Below the pieces are notes generated by a model. That model had not been told where the DNA came from. It searched no databases and worked only from the letters and a program-made list of their open reading frames with translations. The position numbers were made by a program, and so were the translations under genes. Shown piece by piece: positions 1 to 9,759 of a stretch of DNA of 64,000 nucleotides. Numbering within the stretch: position 1 is the first letter of the stretch; each line of letters begins with the position of its first letter. This DNA comes from Pseudovibrio denitrificans JCM 12308. Lineage in GTDB: Bacteria > Pseudomonadota > Alphaproteobacteria > Rhizobiales > Stappiaceae. The stretch is taken from the NCBI RefSeq assembly GCF_001310815.1, contig NZ_BAZK01000009.1, positions 176,941-240,940 of the forward strand. Direction: 5' to 3'.

Positions 1-3000
1 ATCAATGGAGCTGATGTCAATGGATGTGCGACCAAAGCCAGCAACCACACCCAGCTGCACCATATCGAAGTAGGTCGCATCAACACCGACCAGAATACCG
101 CCGACGCTTCTGCCTGTGGTGCGGGCGTTGCCGTCTGAGAAGAACTCACCCCAGCTGCCGTAAACCTGGCCCCACATCTCAAAATCGCCGACGGTGCGGG
201 TCACCATGTCGTCATCCACTTTGGAGGCGAAGGCGCTGTGAGCGTTGTAGAGCCGGTCATTGACCGCCTGCCGTAGGAAGCGGCTGTCAGCCAGCAGGAT
301 TGCTCGAGTTGAGGCATTGATCTCACCGGAGAGTGGATCAAGAAGCGCCTTGATTTGTGCATTGTTCATTGGAGCAAGGTGTGTGAACAGATCACCGCTT
401 TCGCTAATGGTATCCAGCGCCAGCGTGACGGAATGTTCGTTGCGCGTGGTCGCTAGGTCATTAAAGTTGTTGGAGCTGCGGATGAACTGGATCGCAACGT
501 CATTGTCATCACCCGGAACACCGTAGAGCACGTTTACATCCAGCATGAACATGTCATGGTTTACCGCATCGAACGTGCCGGTTACGGGCTGGGTTCCCGG
601 AGTTGAGAGGTTGTCGATTATGACGAACTCATCGCCAATCTTCACGGGTGTTGGCCCCGAAACACTGATGAGATTTAGGGTCATGTCAGTGACATCAACG
701 GAACCGCCTGCGCTCACAATGATCTGATCTGTATTTGCCGCCCCCGTGTCCGGGTCTGAGCCGACCTCCATATCAAGAGTACCGCCGTTGGTGGTTGCAC
801 TCAGGCTGCCTACTGTGATCGTACCAAAGGAAGCGCCGGGAGATAGAACACCACCATCCAGAACGACGTTGTCAGTAACCTCGCCATATCCGGAGAGCGT
901 GCCATCTGAAACGACGGTCAAGCTGCCATCCAAAATAGACGTGTCCGTTGCTGAAGTACCAATCTGCAATGTGCCGCCATGAATTCGCGCATTCACCAGA
1001 GACTTGGTGCCATCTGAAAGGATAAGAGTGCCTGCTCCGTTCTTGACGAAGTTTCCTCCACCCGGAGCTGTGTTACCAGTCCAGGTGAGCGTGGCACCTG
1101 TATTGGCCATATCAATGGTGTTGTCGTTGTTTCTGAGCTGCAGCTTGGTCGTGTCGACAGTCTCATTACCTGTGCCCAGATAGAATAGGGTGCCACCGTC
1201 AATGATCACATCGCCGGAACCGATGGCTGAGGCGGAGAAGCCTTCCAGACCAACCGTACCGGAAGCGATCTCGATATCAGCGGTGTAGCCGGAGTTGTCG
1301 CCCAGCAGGTTCACTTCACCCGGGCCAATGAATGTCACCTGATCAGAGCCCGTCAGACCGGACATGATATTGATCTGCCCAACTACATCTGTGGTGCCGA
1401 CCACGTTACCTGTGCCGGAAAATGCGAGCTCGTTGATGGTGACAGTTCCACCACCTGTGTAGGTCAGGGTTGAAGAGTTGAGTGTGATACCAACATTGCC
1501 GTTGCCAATGTTTTCTGCTGCGTTGAACATGAGTTGCGCATCGGTAATTGAAAAATCACCTGACCAGGAACTGTTGGTCCCTGAAAGAGTAATGATTTCA
1601 CCGCCGTCGATTGAGAGGTTGCCTGAACCTGAAAGGTTGGATGAGATTTCGAGGTTTACTGAAGCATCATCAATATCGATCGTGTTGCTTGTGCCATTGG
1701 CCAGCGCAAGGCGTGAGAGAATGACGTCGGTTACGCCCTGATAAAGCAGGTTACCATTGCTGAGAGTTGTGGTGCCTAGGCCAAGACGGTCCGGATCGGT
1801 AAACTCGATGGAGCTGTTTTCCTGAACGATGAGGCCACCTGAGAAACTGTTGCCGCCCTGCAGGTTGACCGTGCCGCCAGACCCGATGGTGAGCGCACCC
1901 GGTGTGGCGCCGCCATCGGTTATGTTGCCCGTCAGAGTTAGGGTGCGCCCGGACTGTACATCAAGCGTGCCGTTGTTGTGCATCTCAATGTTGTTGGCAA
2001 TGGTCGCGTTTGAGCCAGAAACATAGCTCAAGTCACCGCCATAAAAGAGAACGGTGCCGCTGCCGATGTTAGCGGCTGCTTCAAACTGTGTGGTGCCTTC
2101 CACCAGATCCAGCCCGCCACTGAAACTGCTGCCAGTGCCGCCGAGCACCAGTGTGCCTGCGCCGAGCTTTTTGAGACGACCGGTGCCGTTGATGTCATTG
2201 CTGGCGGTGAGTGTATCGCCGGAACCAACTGTTATGGCGGAAGTGCCAGTCAGGTCGAAGCCGTTGGCGATCGTTGCGGTGGTGCCGTTAAAGGTGAGAT
2301 TACCATTGTCCAGCGTAATGTCGCCCGTGCCAAGATTGCTCGCGCTGGTGAAGCCGACAGTGCTGTTTTCCTGAACGGTCAGGCCAGCGGTAAATGTGTT
2401 TGTTCCGCCTAAGTTGACCGTGCCGCCAGACCCGATGGTGAGCATACCCGGTGTGCCATCACCATCTGTGATGTTGCCGGAGATGGTCAGCGTGCGGCCA
2501 GACTGCAGATCAATCGTACTGTCATCAAACAGCTCAAGATTATTCGTGATCGTCGCCGATGTGCCGATAAAACTCAGGTTACCGCTGTCCAGGCCGATGT
2601 CACCGGTGCCCAGATCATTTGAGTCTGCAAAGCCAACCGTGCTGTTTTCCTGAATGACAAGACCGCCAGAGAAGGTGTTAGAGCCACGCAGATTGACTGT
2701 GCCGCCAGATCCGATGGTCAGTGTTGCGGGCGAGCCTCCACCATCAATAACGTTACCTGTGATGGTGAGCGTGCGCCCGGATTGCACATCAAGCGTGCCG
2801 TCATTGTGCATTTCAAATGTATTTGCAACGGTAGCATCTGAACCGGAAACATAGCTCAGATCACCGCCGTAATAGATGATGTTTCCGGTGCCGATGTTGG
2901 CTGCAGCTCCAAACTGAACAGTACCTTCAGCCAGATCCAAACCACCGCTGAAGCTGCTGCCAGCTCCACCAAGAACGAGTGTTCCATCACCGAATTTTTT

Positions 3001-4669
3001 CAGGCGGCCCGAACCGCTGATGTCATTGCTGACAGTAAGCGTGTCGCCGGTTCCGACGGTCATGGAGGATGTACCATCCAGATCAATGAGATTGCTGATC
3101 GTTGCGGTTGTTCCGTTAAAGGTGAGGTTGCCGTTGTCCAGCTCAACAGTGCCGCTGCCAAGGTCATCAGAATCCGAGAAACCAACCGTGCTGTTTTCTT
3201 GAACCACAAGGCCGCCAGAGAAGGAGTTGGTGCCTTGCAGATTAACCGTACCACCAGAGCCGATGGTCAGTTTACCGGGAGAACTGCCGCCATTGACGAT
3301 GTTGCCTGTGATTGTGAGGGTTCGTCCGGACTGCACATCAAGCGTGCCGTTGTTGTGCATCTCAAATGTGTTGGAAATGGTCGCATCTGAGCCTGAGACA
3401 TAGCTCAGGTCACCGCCGTAGTAGATGATATGGCCGGAGCCGATACTGGCTGCGCTCCCAAACTGAACAGTTCCGTCAGCCAGATCCAGCCCACCGCTGA
3501 AGTTGCTGCCCGTTCCGCCCAGCACAAGAGTTCCGTCACCCAGTTTCTTTAAGCGGCCTGAACCCGAGATGTCATTGCTGACGGTGAGCGTATCGCCAGA
3601 CCCAACTTCCATAGAAGAGGTGCCATCGAGATCAAACAGATTGTTGACCGTAGCCGTCGTTCCGTTGAATGTGAGGTGGCCGTTGTTGAGTTCAATCGGG
3701 CCACTGCCTAGATTGGAGGCGCTGGAGAAAACAACCTCTGTGCCATCAATGTCGGCGCCGCCGGTCCAGGTGTTGTTTCCTGTCAGCGTGGTGATGCCAT
3801 TGCCCTCAAATCTAACCTTGCCGTTGCCGATGATGTCTCCAGCAAGAGTTAGGTTGCTATTGGAGGTTTCGAATGTGGCGTCATTCAATGCACCCACATT
3901 TGTGACTTCGATATCGCCGTTGACCGTTGTGCTGCCAATGGTCACAATTTTGCCGCCGACAAAGTCGAGATCTGCATTTCCTACCGCGTTGGTTCCGGTA
4001 AAGACGGCTGTCGCGTTTTCCTCAAAGAACATTTTGCCAGTAAACCGGCTGTTATTATTGGTTATCTGAGTGGTGCCGTTCTCAAAAAGGACTTCACCTG
4101 CACCCGATGAGACAGAGACCAGATCTGCTATAAGATGATTTCCACCGGAGCTGGTGGTGTTGATCACAATCTTTGAGCCGTTCAGCATGTAAATGTCGTC
4201 TACCCTGAGATAGCCGGCGGAACGTGCAGCTGAGCCTTCTTCTCCACCAATGTTGATCGTTCCCTGACCTTCCAACACAATGTCGCCAGTTGGTGCAAAA
4301 AGCTGGCCGCTCTCATAGAGGTTTATCGTGCCCTCGTTGAAACCGTTTCCAACTTCTATGAATACGAAATTTCCTGACTGAGTGACTGACGCACCCTGAT
4401 AAACGTTCAGTGTGCCGTTTGCGTTTGCAACACCGATCTCTACCAGTTGCCCGATGGGTACTGTTGTTCCGCTGAAGACATTCAGTGTTCCATCAGCCCC
4501 GTTTTGGCCAATGCGCAACCCATTTGTGCCATTGATTGAGAAGAGGATTGTTGATGGTGCCGGTAATAACCGTCTGAGCATCCGCCCGTTCCACCTGAAG
4601 GCTGAACAGGCAGGCAAACGTGAGACCCGCAAGTGCAGTTGTTCCGAGAAGACGCTCACTGTACCACAT
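1..4669 (-). CDS. Autotransporter adhesin (type Va), 3' end outside window, one apparent frameshift
   Basis: Outer-membrane autotransporter: a secreted beta-helical passenger followed by a translocating barrel. On the minus strand one frame is open from about 4545 to base 1 (about 1,515 codons) and continues beyond the window. The ATG at 4669 (GAGG seven bases upstream) opens a signal peptide with hydrophobic core LLGTTALAGLTFACLF and a likely cleavage site after ADA. The passenger is rich in Gly, Asn, Thr and Ser, with recurring motifs such as LTIGSGGTVNL and KKLGDGTLVLGGTGSSFSGG, typical of PATR-type beta-helix repeats. From about base 190 downward the barrel begins (FEMWGQVYGSW). The signal peptide and passenger are in different frames, joined near 4548 by skipping one base; this resembles the other frame breaks of this window. 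The substrate or host target cannot be told from sequence. The long plus-strand reading frames here are shadows of the repeats. Confidence 0.88.
1813..3736 (-). repeat. Tandem passenger repeats of 549 bp, one copy shortened to 279 bp
   Basis: The same landmark (gctgttttc followed by t/ctgaa) recurs at about 1813, 2362, 2641 and 3190, giving spacings of 549, 279 and 549 bases. A fourth, more diverged unit ends near 3736. All spacings are multiples of three, so each full unit adds 183 residues and the short unit lacks 90 residues but stays in frame. Inside each full unit the order is: LTIGSGGTVNL block, ENSTVGF block, NLTFNGTTAT block, VGSGDTLT block, KKLG-GTLVLGGTGSSFSGG block, GGDLSYVSGS block. 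The similarity between copies is high at the nucleotide level, which favours in-frame gain and loss of copies by recombination. Confidence 0.85.
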
Positions 4670-5008
4670 TTCAACCCTCACACATTTGCCAGCAACAGCA
4701 GTTCGGAGACAGTTGTTCGGTCGAGCACAGCCGTCACGGAAAGCTGCGCAGAGCAAAACGCAGCTTCAGTGTAAGTAATCGCGTTAGTAATCTGTTAAGA
4801 TTTCTTTGCGCCACACAGGTATGCTGTATTCGACTGAAGAGCTATGAAGTGATACGCAAAACATTTTTCACAAACTATAGATTAACTGAATCGAATATGA
4901 TGACTAATAGAGTTTTTATTTATTAAATAAGACTTAATTGAAGTATATTTGTGAAATATGCAGTAAGTACTTACTTATAAATGGTAAGCGTTTATATGTT
5001 CTTGAAGG
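4670..5008. other. AT-rich intergenic region, probable autotransporter promoter
   Basis: About 340 bases between the autotransporter start and the NsrR-like gene, both on the minus strand. It is markedly AT-rich, especially 4840-4990. No convincing reading frame, hairpin terminator or known operator was seen. It must contain the promoter of the autotransporter unless that gene is read through from the regulator. Short plus-strand frames here have no family resemblance. Confidence 0.4.
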
Positions 5009-5455
5009 TCAACTGAAGGTGTTCGTCAAAACATCCGGAACAGGCTGCCCGGTTATTGCGCATTCAATCGTCATTTCATCAAGCACATCCAGAAATGCGA
5101 TGGAGGCGCGCTGCATCAAAGGTTTCAAGCGGCAAGAGGGCAGGAAGCAGCAATGAATTTCACCGCATTCGCTCTGACGTAAGCATTCAACAACGGCAAA
5201 GTCACTCTCAACGGCGCGGACGACATCCCCAACGCTGATGTCCTTTGCCAGACGGCCAAGCTTGAAGCCACCGCCACGACCGCGCATGGTCTCCAGTATA
5301 CCTGCACGGGAGAGCTGATTGACCAGTTTCATCACATGCCCGCGCGAAAAGCCTTGCTGTTGAACCACCTGATCGATGCGTTGTATCACATCTGGTTGCA
5401 TGGCGCATTGCATTGTGAGTCGCAGAGCAAAATCGCTCGCCTGATTTAATCGCAT
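5009..5455 (-). CDS. Rrf2-family iron-sulfur regulator, NsrR-like
   Basis: A 148-residue Rrf2 transcription factor. The N-terminal winged helix spans residues 1-75 (MRLNQASDFALRL, then the wing GRGGGFKLGR). The cluster-binding loop has cysteines at about 91, 97, 102, 103 and 108, ending in SCRL. NsrR proteins use three cysteines in this position (91, 96, 102 in Escherichia coli) to hold a nitric-oxide-sensitive Fe-S cluster and end the loop in ACRL, so an NsrR-type NO sensor is more likely than IscR or RirA. Length is normal. It is divergent from the two small membrane protein genes at 5824 and 6066 and may control them. The extra adjacent Cys (102/103) is unusual. The function is inferred from family features only. 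Confidence 0.75.
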   Translation of the reverse strand: MRLNQASDFALRLTMQCAMQPDVIQRIDQVVQQQGFSRGHVMKLVNQLSRAGILETMRGRGGGFKLGRLAKDISVGDVVRAVESDFAVVECLRQSECGEIHCCFLPSCRLKPLMQRASIAFLDVLDEMTIECAITGQPVPDVLTNTFS

Positions 5456-5823
5456 CGTGAAGCTCCAAAGATATATCCACCGTATATCATATCTCCTAGC
5501 GTCTCTGAATACGAAAGATAAAGAACTCTCAGCTTGCTGATATCATTCAGAAAATTGTGAGAATTACATGTTCATTGAGTTTGAGAGGACAATCTCAGAG
5601 TCTAAAAGATGTAAATCATATATTCCATTTAAGCGGCGTTATGTTAAAGATATATATGAGATAGATATTTAAGAATCGCGGTGGAGCAGCTCGCGATGTG
5701 CAGCACGTGTCGTTATCTTTTCTGTTCTCAAACTCCCAGGAAATGCGGCGCGTGCTGTGCTGCTCAGCATGCTTTCACAACCTCAGCTCCACGCCGGTTT
5801 TTGCTAATATTCGGAGGTAAGCC
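5456..5823. other. Divergent intergenic region with AT-rich dyads
   Basis: Shared upstream region of the NsrR-like gene (minus) and the small membrane protein (plus). The motif AAAGATATAT occurs at about 5467 and again at about 5645, each near further GATAT/ATATC words, and TGAGA-N6-TCTCA lies near 5583. These could be operators for the Rrf2 regulator but none matches a consensus well enough to assert it. The 3' part, 5681-5792, is a separate structured leader (own entry). GGAGG at 5813-5817 is the ribosome binding site of the gene at 5824. Confidence 0.35.
5681..5792 (+). promoter_or_regulatory. Structured 5' leader with mutually exclusive pairings
   Basis: GAGCAGC (5684-5690) pairs with GCTGCTC (5759-5765), and CAGCACG (5701-5707) pairs with CGTGCTG (5751-5757), forming a stacked two-part stem around a 43-base loop. 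The same 5' strand, GTGGAGC (5681-5687), can instead pair perfectly with GCTCCAC (5786-5792), which lies just before a run of five T and 20 bases before the Shine-Dalgarno of the gene at 5824. The two folds cannot coexist. This is what a regulatory leader looks like, but no known riboswitch class is recognised and there is no experimental support. Confidence 0.35.
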
Positions 5824-6045
5824 ATGTTACCCGCAATTGTTTTAGTGGCCGAAGGTCTCGTCGTTCTCTGGTTCCTGCTGTTTCTGACAATGATCACGAG
5901 CATCTATCTGGATGGAAAAGACTACGGAACCGCAATCCGGACCAGCATCGAACAGGCCTTCCTCAAACACATCCGCATTTTCGTTGTCTTCGGCATAACA
6001 ACAGCCTGCCTCTTCACCCTCGCCGAAGCCTTCGAGCTCGTCTGA
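5824..6045 (+). CDS. Small two-helix membrane protein of unknown function
   Basis: A 73-residue protein with a strong GGAGG ribosome binding site six bases upstream of the ATG. Residues about 3-27 form one hydrophobic helix (LVVLWFLLFLTMITSIYL) and about 49-70 a second (IFVVFGITTACLFTLAEAF), joined by a polar, charged loop with KDYGTAIRTS. I do not recognise a named family. It lies downstream of a structured leader, divergent from an NsrR-like regulator and 20 bases ahead of a 30-codon hydrophobic frame, so the two small proteins are probably co-expressed. A link to nitric-oxide or nitrosative stress is suggested only by the neighbouring regulator. Confidence 0.6.
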   Translation: MLPAIVLVAEGLVVLWFLLFLTMITSIYLDGKDYGTAIRTSIEQAFLKHIRIFVVFGITTACLFTLAEAFELV

Positions 6046-6065
6046 CGACACAAAAGGAGAGCCCC

Positions 6066-6158
6066 ATGAACCTCTACCCCTATCTCCCCGCCATCTTCAT
6101 CTGGGCCATAGTCCCAGCCCCCCTCTGGATCTGGCTCTGCGTCTCCTGGTTTGTCTGA
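6066..6158 (+). CDS. Candidate 30-residue single-helix membrane peptide
   Basis: A short frame starting with ATG at 6066, 20 bases after the preceding stop, with GGAGAG (6055-6060) well placed as ribosome binding site. The product is almost wholly hydrophobic and Trp/Pro-rich (IFIWAIVPAPLWIWLCV) and ends SWFV. Very small hydrophobic subunits are often missed by annotation and commonly accompany larger membrane complexes. The coding strand is strikingly C-rich, as at the 3' ends of other transcripts in this window, so the alternative is that it is merely a Rho-loading leader or tail. No family is recognised. Confidence 0.45.
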   Translation: MNLYPYLPAIFIWAIVPAPLWIWLCVSWFV

Positions 6159-6317
6159 GAGGTGAGGGGAGGCTCTGCAAAGACATCTTTCTGCCAAAAC
6201 CATCCCACTCCTCATTTTATTAAATATTCGCTCGATAGAGGGGTATTAGTGAAACACTATCTCATGGCGTAAGTGATATCCCGCACTGAGGAAATATAGT
6301 GCGCCAAGAGGTCTGTT

Positions 6318-9300
6318 ATGGCTGGTTCTGATACCACTTCCGGTTCAAATGAAGCTACTGGTACTCCAAAACAATCCGGTGATGTTGATGCGTGGGCGAA
6401 TGCCATGCTTAAGGTTTGCAGCATCGACCCTTCTGAGGCTGGTGTAGAAGCTGTCCAACCGGTTGAGACACCAACTTCTCCCCGTGATCTGAGAGATATT
6501 TCTCTGAATGCAATCAAGCAAGCCTTCAAGGATTTTGGTGCCATCACTGAAAAGGCCCATCTTATTGTCGACCGTGAAGAGCTCAAAGTTTTCGAGAGGT
6601 TTGAGCAAGAGGCCAACGATTCCCTGCTGGACGCAGAACAGCTGTTTGATGGCAAGGATTATACTAAGATTGACTATACTGGGATTGATGACAGTCTTCA
6701 AAACGCTCACCGTAGTATGGAGGGGATGCGCGCAGCGCTTGAGCGCGGATCTTCAACTGCAAATAGAATAGATGGTTACGTGCAGGAAGTCAGCGACCTG
6801 CTCAAAGAGGCTGGTACCTATTACAAGCAGCGTAGTAAGATTCCGTACGAAGAGCAGCTTTCTGACCTCTTAAGCTATCAAACTATGGTCGAGGCGCTGG
6901 GGCAGGAAGCCAAACTGTTTCTCTCTGAAAACCGAGTTGCTGATGCCAAGATAGCTATCGAGCAGATGAAGACTGCGATTGGCAACATGCCAAAGTGCTT
7001 TGATACGCCGAAAAATTCCAAGACTGCGAAGAAAGCAACACCAGATGAAGTCGAGTACGGTCTGGTTTCTGAGAATGCGCGCGCTATCCCGGATGATGAT
7101 GCGTTTGGAGATGTGTTTGAAGAAGAGATTGCACTCTCAGAACGAGTGGATGCGATCTTCGCTTTGAACCAGAAGTTGGGAGCTGACCATAAACAGAACC
7201 AGTCAGGATGGTCAAAGGAATCTGTAACTGAGTTTGAAAACACATATTTACTAGCTCAAAAGGCGCTTGATGGAGCTCAGGAGTTGGCGACGACAGATCT
7301 CTGGCTGGATTCAGATGTCAAAAAAACTCTGCCGCAGATTGATGCATTGCTTGAGACTGGTCGAACCATGCATATGCGCATGGTGAAAATTGGTCTGGCT
7401 GCGCAAGGGCTTAATACAGCTGAAGCTGATGAAGTCATTGCAGCAGATAAAGAATCCCAAGGTGATGTCTTCGAAAACCGCCTCGCCAGACTGACGAGTG
7501 ATCTTGATAGTTTGAAGACTGCCCTCAACACGAGCAATGCAAACTGGCGGCCGATTTGTCAGGACGTGAATGGGGCAGAGTTTGATGCAATTTATCAGGC
7601 GTCAATTGGGCACCTTGAAAATGGAGTGGCCTGTGCGCAGGAGAGTAGAGACGATAAAGAGGCTCAATGTGAGCAGCTTCAGCAATGTGTCTCACAGGTC
7701 AAGTCCGGTCTGACGCAGATGCAGCAGCTTTTCGCAAAAGCTCAGGAAATCCGCAAAACGGACATTTCCGATATCAATGCCAGGGCAAAAGAATCTACTG
7801 AAAAGCTGCAGAGTTTGGTTAAACGTCGATCTGAGATTGAAGCGTGGAGTGTGGATCTCAGCGCTTTTGATCAGGCAGGCACGTCAGCGGCAAAAGCATT
7901 GCAAGCTCTCAATGTTGCCGTAAAAGACAAAAGCGCGATCAGGGGAGCTGGCGAGTTGAGTGCGCTCAACAGCCATATTGCAGATCTGCAGGAAGCGTTT
8001 GACGCTGCCGCAATCGAAGTCGAGCGTGTGGGTGCGGATGTAAAGTTCCGGTTCAAGAACATCAAAAGTGTATTTGCTGGCCTGGCGGCGCGCAAAGAAG
8101 AGCTTAAGAAAAAGCCGAAGGAGTTTGCCGAGTTCTACAAGGCAAACAATGAGGCTTTCACGTTGATCGCACAGGATCAGGCTGTACTGTCTAGACAGGA
8201 TAAGAAGGGTGCTGATGATTTGCTGGCCGATGTCGAAGTCGTGCTCGGCAAAATGCGTGCCTTACTTGGCATGCCAGATGCCGGTGAAGGTGGCGTGCAG
8301 AATGATGCTTCAGGCCGCAGAGAAGAACTGCTGCAGGCGGTACGTGACAGATACAGCCAGCTGAAGCAGATTGAAAAGTGGGCCCGCGAAAACTCAGATT
8401 TGGAAGGCCACTACGCAGACTTTGCCGACACGTATGCTGATGCAGAAGAGCACTCCGACACTTTCAAGGTGGGGCTCATTGAACTTGGCAACATGGATCC
8501 TAAGGTCGTTGAAGCCGCCTTGCGTGCTATCGATAAAGACCTGGATAGCATGGACACGATCTTCCAGGCAGCCAAAGAGCAGATGGAGCAGTTCAAAGGC
8601 GCTGATGCGGTTGCCGATGAGTTAACTGAAAAAACGGATCTTCTCGAGCGCATCCGAGCTTTCAATCCTCGCATCACAAAGTATGAGGACAACGCAGGCT
8701 TGTTCCAGGATGCGGGTGAAAAAGAGTTCTACAAAGGCACAATCGCCAACCTTAAAGAATGCTTGCTGACAGCCTCGGATTTTTATTACCGAGATGAGGA
8801 AGGAAAAAGTGAAGCTGAACTGGAAAAGGTAGAAGTCTATTTTGACAGCCTTGATGAATCTCTAAAGCAAGCTACTGTGACCCGCAGGGAAGTGGATGAG
8901 TTCGAGCATATCGTTGATATGGCGAGCCAATCACTGGCTGATCTGAATGCCAGGGAAGAAAACCTCAAAACCCGCCCACAGCGCAATGCGTTCGTTCTGA
9001 ACAGTGCTGAAGTGAAAAAGCTTATGGCTTTGGTTGATAAACATATCGGCCGTCAGGATATCAAGCCAATCCGAGACATCATTCCACTCCTGCAAGCCGC
9101 CGTTCAGAAAATGGAAGAGGACTTCCCGAAATCAAGAGGCGAGAAAGTCAAAGCCGCTCTTGGGAAAAAGAAGAAGGGCACCTTCGAAGACGAGCTGGCC
9201 GCTATGCAACAGCGCCAGGCTGCTGCTGAAGCAGAACGTGCCGCAGAAGAAGAACGCCGTGCAAACTCTGATGAGCATCTGAGCGAAGAAGAAAAGCAAG

Positions 9301-9719
9301 CCAAGGCCATTAAGCAGGCGATCTGGGATATGGAACAGATTGTCTATAAGGCCTGTGAGCTTATGGTTGGTTTGGACAAGAAGTTTGAAGCTTCGCAAAA
9401 GCAATTTGAGGTAAGGAAAAGTACTGCTCAAAGCGCAAAAGAGAAGCAGAAACTGGCTAAAGATAGGGCTTCATTGAAACCTTACTATCATGCTAGAGAA
9501 GCATTTAAGGCGCTTATTGTAGAGATCGGCCAGCTTCATCGCGATCAAAAGATTGAGGAAGCCTGGGCGCTCATTCCTAAGATCAAAGCAGCTGCTTTGA
9601 AGATGGAAGAGGTTTATCCAAAAACCAGATCCGAAAAAGCAAAAGCCGCACTCGGTAAAAAGAAGAAAAAAGACTTCTTCGGTGATGATATCGAGCCAAA
9701 GGGCGGCAAGAAGAAGTAA
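6318..9719 (+). CDS. Large helical/coiled-coil repeat protein of unknown function (1133 aa)
   Basis: An unrecognised 1133-residue protein starting at ATG 6318 with AAGAGG six bases upstream. It has no signal peptide and no membrane segment, is acidic overall, and is predicted by eye to be almost entirely alpha-helical. Degenerate units of roughly 120-140 residues, each a pair or more of long helices, seem to recur. Two C-terminal copies are obvious: residues about 945-985 (KMEEDFPKSRGEKVKAALG, then KKKKG) and about 1092-1118 (KMEEVYPKTRSEKAKAALG, then KKKKKD). Between them lies an Ala/Glu/Arg-rich stretch that reads as a continuous helix (about 991-1025). The tail ends in lysines (KGGKKK). 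It is transcribed alone, ends at a strong hairpin, and its neighbours do not explain it. Structural or scaffold protein, secreted effector and polymer-binding protein are all possible; none is supported directly. Confidence 0.8.
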   Translation: MAGSDTTSGSNEATGTPKQSGDVDAWANAMLKVCSIDPSEAGVEAVQPVETPTSPRDLRDISLNAIKQAFKDFGAITEKAHLIVDREELKVFERFEQEANDSLLDAEQLFDGKDYTKIDYTGIDDSLQNAHRSMEGMRAALERGSSTANRIDGYVQEVSDLLKEAGTYYKQRSKIPYEEQLSDLLSYQTMVEALGQEAKLFLSENRVADAKIAIEQMKTAIGNMPKCFDTPKNSKTAKKATPDEVEYGLVSENARAIPDDDAFGDVFEEEIALSERVDAIFALNQKLGADHKQNQSGWSKESVTEFENTYLLAQKALDGAQELATTDLWLDSDVKKTLPQIDALLETGRTMHMRMVKIGLAAQGLNTAEADEVIAADKESQGDVFENRLARLTSDLDSLKTALNTSNANWRPICQDVNGAEFDAIYQASIGHLENGVACAQESRDDKEAQCEQLQQCVSQVKSGLTQMQQLFAKAQEIRKTDISDINARAKESTEKLQSLVKRRSEIEAWSVDLSAFDQAGTSAAKALQALNVAVKDKSAIRGAGELSALNSHIADLQEAFDAAAIEVERVGADVKFRFKNIKSVFAGLAARKEELKKKPKEFAEFYKANNEAFTLIAQDQAVLSRQDKKGADDLLADVEVVLGKMRALLGMPDAGEGGVQNDASGRREELLQAVRDRYSQLKQIEKWARENSDLEGHYADFADTYADAEEHSDTFKVGLIELGNMDPKVVEAALRAIDKDLDSMDTIFQAAKEQMEQFKGADAVADELTEKTDLLERIRAFNPRITKYEDNAGLFQDAGEKEFYKGTIANLKECLLTASDFYYRDEEGKSEAELEKVEVYFDSLDESLKQATVTRREVDEFEHIVDMASQSLADLNAREENLKTRPQRNAFVLNSAEVKKLMALVDKHIGRQDIKPIRDIIPLLQAAVQKMEEDFPKSRGEKVKAALGKKKKGTFEDELAAMQQRQAAAEAERAAEEERRANSDEHLSEEEKQAKAIKQAIWDMEQIVYKACELMVGLDKKFEASQKQFEVRKSTAQSAKEKQKLAKDRASLKPYYHAREAFKALIVEIGQLHRDQKIEEAWALIPKIKAAALKMEEVYPKTRSEKAKAALGKKKKKDFFGDDIEPKGGKKK

Positions 9720-9733
9720 CCCTAAGATCCTCC

Positions 9734-9759
9734 AAGAGGCGTAGTGATCTACGCCTCTT
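9734..9759 (+). terminator. Intrinsic terminator between convergent genes
   Basis: A perfect 11-bp stem, AAGAGGCGTAG (9734-9744) with CTACGCCTCTT (9749-9759), and a 4-base loop. On the plus strand it is followed by a short T run, so it most likely terminates the large coiled-coil gene that stops at 9719. The 3' arm overlaps the stop codon of cueR on the opposite strand. Confidence 0.75.

Noticed and set aside
1813..3736. CRISPR-like direct repeats
   Set aside because: Units are hundreds of bases long and in frame within an adhesin; there are no short repeats with unique spacers.
260..4069. Many plus-strand reading frames of 60-188 residues rich in Pro, Val and Ser
   Set aside because: They are antisense shadows of the autotransporter repeats; the minus strand has one continuous family-consistent frame and the plus-strand products resemble nothing.
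5500..5530. FNR/Dnr-type box near the TGATATCA palindrome
   Set aside because: The site does not fit TTGAT-N4-ATCAA; only the 8-bp centre is symmetrical.
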